Positions 3,981 through 6,401 of a stretch of 6,401 nt of DNA are shown piece after piece. The notes beneath the pieces are model-generated. The model was not told the DNA's origin, made no database searches, and was given only the letters and a program-made list of their open reading frames with translations. The translations under genes were made by a program, and so were the position numbers. The stretch covers positions 1-6,401 of the forward strand of contig CAIXHI010000054.1 of the NCBI GenBank assembly GCA_903919215.1, in the 5' to 3' direction. Each line of letters opens with the position of its first letter. The stretch's first letter is position 1. This DNA comes from an uncultured Acidimicrobiaceae bacterium (GTDB lineage Bacteria; Actinomycetota; Acidimicrobiia; Acidimicrobiales; Ilumatobacteraceae).

Positions 3981-6401
3981 TCAGCGCGCCACTGCGGTGC
4001 GCTGCCGAGCAGAGCCGAGCAGGATGCTGGCGGCCAGCAGACCGGCAAGCATCAGCACGAACACCGACAAGGTGGAGCGCGACTCGTGGTCGTCGGCCAA
4101 CTGGTCGAGCCTCGGAGTGGGGAGTGGCGTACGTGCCCCAGGGCCGGAAGCGGAGAGCGCGGTCACGGTCGACTGCACCGTGGCCAGTGCCGCTGCGGGT
4201 GTCGTTCCCTGATCGGTCGAACTGCTGCTGGCGTTGTCGGTAACCGGACCACCGCGATGCACGAAGCTCGTCCGCACGGTGGGCGTGCCGCTGACGTCCA
4301 GCGGTTGCAGACCGGCGGGGGCGCTGGCCGAAACGACGCTCTGATACCCGTCGGGAGGAGCCACCGCGGCCCAGCAGGCCACGCCGGTGAGCGCGAGTTC
4401 GTAGCTGCCATCGGCAGCCGACTGCACGGCGACCGGGTCGCTGTACTCGTCGTCACTCGTCCCCCAGACGCCGTCGACCCCTGCCTGCAACGAACACACG
4501 CCAATCACGGTGACGGGGTTGGCGGTGTCGGCTGACCCAGTGTCGGTGCCATCGGCCGACATGACGACGCCACGGATCATGTGCGCCAGGGCCGGCGACG
4601 CGTTGACGGTCGAGGCGGTGCTCGCGACTGCTCCGACCAGCGCCAACAGCGCGATCACGCGCACAGCGAGGCGACCCGAACCCATCGGCGCCGACATGGT
4701 TTCGTCGACGTAGATCACGTGGCGGGTGTCATCGGCAACGCGCCCTGTCAGCACACCGAGGCGCTCCCAGATCGGTTCGATCGAACAGAACTCGACGAGG
4801 GTGTTGGCCGCAGCGGCGTCCATACCCGTGAACTCGACACCGATCCGCCAGCCCCCGTCCTGAGTCGGTCGAGTGTTGCGCACGATGCAGTTGACACGGA
4901 TGTCGGTGACGCCAGTGGCGGTGGGAACGGACGACTCGAGCACCATGTGCGCCCCAACCTCGACCGTGTGATGGTTGGTCAGGCCGGCACCGAGCGGTGT
5001 GAGGTCGACCACAGACACGCCACGATCGTCGAGCACGGCAGACAGTGACGACACGACACGAGCGGTGCGCCGTTGCTGGGTGCGGCGGGCGAGCACGCGC
5101 AGCACATCGAGCGAGAGGGCCAAGGTCCACAGACATGCCAGCATCAGACCCATCAGCGCCGGTTGCGGAAGGCCGCCCAGCGAATGGGTCCAACGGTCGC
5201 TGACGCCACGCATGACGAGCACGGTGCTCAGCGTCACCACTGCAAACGTGAGACCGCCGCCGTACTGCGCATCGGGCGACAGCGCGTGCGAACGCGAACG
5301 CAGGCTCGCCCACACCGGCCCGAGCGAGTGCAACGACCAACGTGAACGGTCGCCAGGGCGCAGCTTCCAGTCGCTGAGCAGCGACAGACCGAACGAGGTG
5401 TAGAGATAGGCCGGAACGCCCGTCAGCACGAGGGCCAACCCCGAGGCATGGAACGGGACCGCGCCGGCCAACAACGAAGCGACCACCACGGCGACGAACA
5501 TCGTGCGGCGCAGTGCCGACAGTGGGCGCACGCACCACGCGAGCATGGCCAGTCGCTGACGCAGGGTCAGCGTCGAGGAGCGCAGCGCGCCGCCGGGCGA
5601 CACGAGCAACCAACGCGCGGCGCGGGCACGCTCAGCACGGTCGAGAAACACCATCGTCTCGGACTGCACGGCACGGTGCGCCACCACGGGGTTGCCGGAC
5701 GGAGCGACGATCCTCCAACCAGCGGTCAGCATCTCGGCGGTCACGTGCCAGTGAGCTTCCAGTGCCGAACCATGCTCGGGCGCTCCTGAGCGCACCAGTT
5801 CTGTACGCACGACCGAACCAGATCCGGTCCAGACGGCGCAGCCGCGGCGACCCAGGGCCGGGTTGAGTGCCTCGCGCTCGAAACCAAGTTCGTGATGATG
5901 GTCAGGGCCGTGTTCGGCCGAGTCGCCAGCGAGCGAAGCACCCATTCCCTGCGCTGCCGCCACGCGGCCGTCCACCATGTGCGCCGCCAGACGCTCGATG
6001 AAATCGCGGGTCGGGATGTCACCACCGTCCAGCAGCGCGAACTGCGGCGTCGTCACGATCGCTGCCATCACGGCCAGACCGTTGCGGTCGTCGATGTCGG
6101 TGGCGGCGTACTGCGCACCGAACTCGGCCGCCATGCTGGCGATCTCGGGGCGGGCGGCGATATCGATCACGATCAGCCCGGCAACGGAGCGCACCGACCG
6201 CAGGGCCACCAGCGTGGCGCGTACTTCGTGCAGCACCTGATCATCCACGCGCACCACGACGTCCATCGGACAGGGCAGCGACGGCGCATGGTCGCGTCGC
6301 AGCGACGGCCACAGCGCCCATGCCAGCAGGCCAGCCCCGGCGAATCCCACACATTCCAGAGCCAGTACCGGTACCGACAACCACAGCCGCGTTCCCGACA
6401 A
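3981..6401 (-). CDS. BcsA-like membrane protein: degenerate GT2 domain, PilZ c-di-GMP domain and SdrD-B-like extracellular domain (5' end beyond the window)
   Basis: The 806 visible residues lack the true N-terminus, because the frame is open at the right edge. In order: a membrane segment (about 7-30); a GT2 cellulose-synthase-like domain (46-270); four membrane segments (about 300-318, 320-343, 381-399, 414-437); a PilZ domain (439-545) with R444-x3-R448 and D466-L-T-P-L-G471 (canonical D/NxSxxG, with Thr for Ser); a hydrophobic segment (577-599); an extracellular SdrD-B-like domain (608-718) with GVDGVWGTSDDE and DGSYEL; a Ser/Thr/Pro-rich stalk (723-765); and a final membrane anchor (778-796) with a basic tail. 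The topology is self-consistent: GT2 and PilZ inside, the SdrD-B domain outside. In BcsA, c-di-GMP on PilZ opens the catalytic site. Here the catalytic landmarks look lost: DAD is LDGGD (124-128), TED is TAE (221-223), and QxxRW is RAARW (260-264). GSGSVVR (193-199) and the fold remain. A role as a c-di-GMP-regulated surface or signalling protein is inferred. No frameshift or internal stop interrupts it. Confidence 0.85.
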   Translation of the reverse strand: MSGTRLWLSVPVLALECVGFAGAGLLAWALWPSLRRDHAPSLPCPMDVVVRVDDQVLHEVRATLVALRSVRSVAGLIVIDIAARPEIASMAAEFGAQYAATDIDDRNGLAVMAAIVTTPQFALLDGGDIPTRDFIERLAAHMVDGRVAAAQGMGASLAGDSAEHGPDHHHELGFEREALNPALGRRGCAVWTGSGSVVRTELVRSGAPEHGSALEAHWHVTAEMLTAGWRIVAPSGNPVVAHRAVQSETMVFLDRAERARAARWLLVSPGGALRSSTLTLRQRLAMLAWCVRPLSALRRTMFVAVVVASLLAGAVPFHASGLALVLTGVPAYLYTSFGLSLLSDWKLRPGDRSRWSLHSLGPVWASLRSRSHALSPDAQYGGGLTFAVVTLSTVLVMRGVSDRWTHSLGGLPQPALMGLMLACLWTLALSLDVLRVLARRTQQRRTARVVSSLSAVLDDRGVSVVDLTPLGAGLTNHHTVEVGAHMVLESSVPTATGVTDIRVNCIVRNTRPTQDGGWRIGVEFTGMDAAAANTLVEFCSIEPIWERLGVLTGRVADDTRHVIYVDETMSAPMGSGRLAVRVIALLALVGAVASTASTVNASPALAHMIRGVVMSADGTDTGSADTANPVTVIGVCSLQAGVDGVWGTSDDEYSDPVAVQSAADGSYELALTGVACWAAVAPPDGYQSVVSASAPAGLQPLDVSGTPTVRTSFVHRGGPVTDNASSSSTDQGTTPAAALATVQSTVTALSASGPGARTPLPTPRLDQLADDHESRSTLSVFVLMLAGLLAASILLGSARQRTAVAR
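3982..4004. terminator. Stem-loop at a one-base convergent gene junction, possible terminator
   Basis: The arms CAGCGCGCC (3982-3990) and GGTGCGCTG (3996-4004) pair over 9 bp (eight Watson-Crick, one G-T) around the loop ACTGC. The stem begins 2 bp after the peptidase stop and covers the last codons and stop of the PilZ-fusion gene. No T-tract follows on either strand, so an intrinsic terminator is only possible, not shown. It could also act with Rho or be chance in GC-rich coding DNA. Confidence 0.35.

Noticed and set aside
4004..4022. Two copies of GCCGAGCAG, 10 bp apart, beside the convergent junction
   Set aside because: They lie in the coding sequence of the PilZ-fusion gene, are short and GC-rich, and have no further copies; chance is sufficient.
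2519..4048. A 509-codon minus-strand open frame spanning the phosphatase and peptidase genes
   Set aside because: Only its last 80 codons (the MoaD-like protein) look like a real protein. The rest is antisense to two well-recognised plus-strand genes and has no family features; the long frame is a by-product of high GC.
3981..6401. Calling the large minus-strand gene a cellulose synthase (bcsA)
   Set aside because: The catalytic DxD, TED and QxxRW positions are altered and an extracellular domain is fused on, so naming it for cellulose synthesis is not supported.

Overview
This is a gene-dense, high-GC window with essentially no free intergenic space. The left edge carries the start of an mshA-type glycosyltransferase (mycothiol biosynthesis), and the minus strand carries a homologue of the c-di-GMP-responsive anti-sigma factor RsiG. 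Both are Actinomycetota hallmarks. The many TTG/GTG start options, weak Shine-Dalgarno sites and two possible leaderless starts fit that phylum. A deep-branching class such as Acidimicrobiia is my guess, but nothing here proves it. I see no RNA gene, mobile element or CRISPR array.

Layout from left to right: (1) the 5' part of mshA, minus strand, running off the left edge. (2) nhaA, a complete Na+/H+ antiporter gene, plus strand, divergent from mshA. (3) A minus-strand operon that meets nhaA tail to tail and reads, in transcription order, MoaD/ThiS-like sulfur carrier -> RsiG-like anti-sigma factor -> small XRE-type regulator. The first two genes overlap by 4 bp (ATGA), and the last two are separated by 41 bp containing a 9-bp triplicate repeat. 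(4) A plus-strand pair, divergent from that operon: a histidine phosphatase and, 3 bp later, a YgjP-type zinc metallopeptidase. (5) A very long minus-strand gene running off the right edge. It encodes a BcsA-like membrane protein with a degenerate GT2 domain, four membrane segments, a PilZ domain, a signal-peptide-like segment, an SdrD-B-like extracellular domain and a C-terminal membrane anchor.

The most interesting theme is cyclic di-GMP. Two unrelated predicted c-di-GMP readers lie about 2.5 kb apart: RsiG (transcription, through a WhiG-type sigma factor) and the PilZ fusion (membrane or cell surface). The PilZ protein keeps the fold landmarks of a cellulose-synthase-like enzyme, but the residues normally needed for catalysis look lost. 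It may therefore be a c-di-GMP-controlled membrane signalling or surface protein rather than a polymerase. A second oddity is the MoaD-like protein. It ends Gly-Gly-Phe-Arg instead of Gly-Gly, and its two glycine codons also form the Shine-Dalgarno site of rsiG.

The remaining genes are ordinary housekeeping functions: thiol redox buffering, ion and pH homeostasis, a phosphatase and a peptidase.
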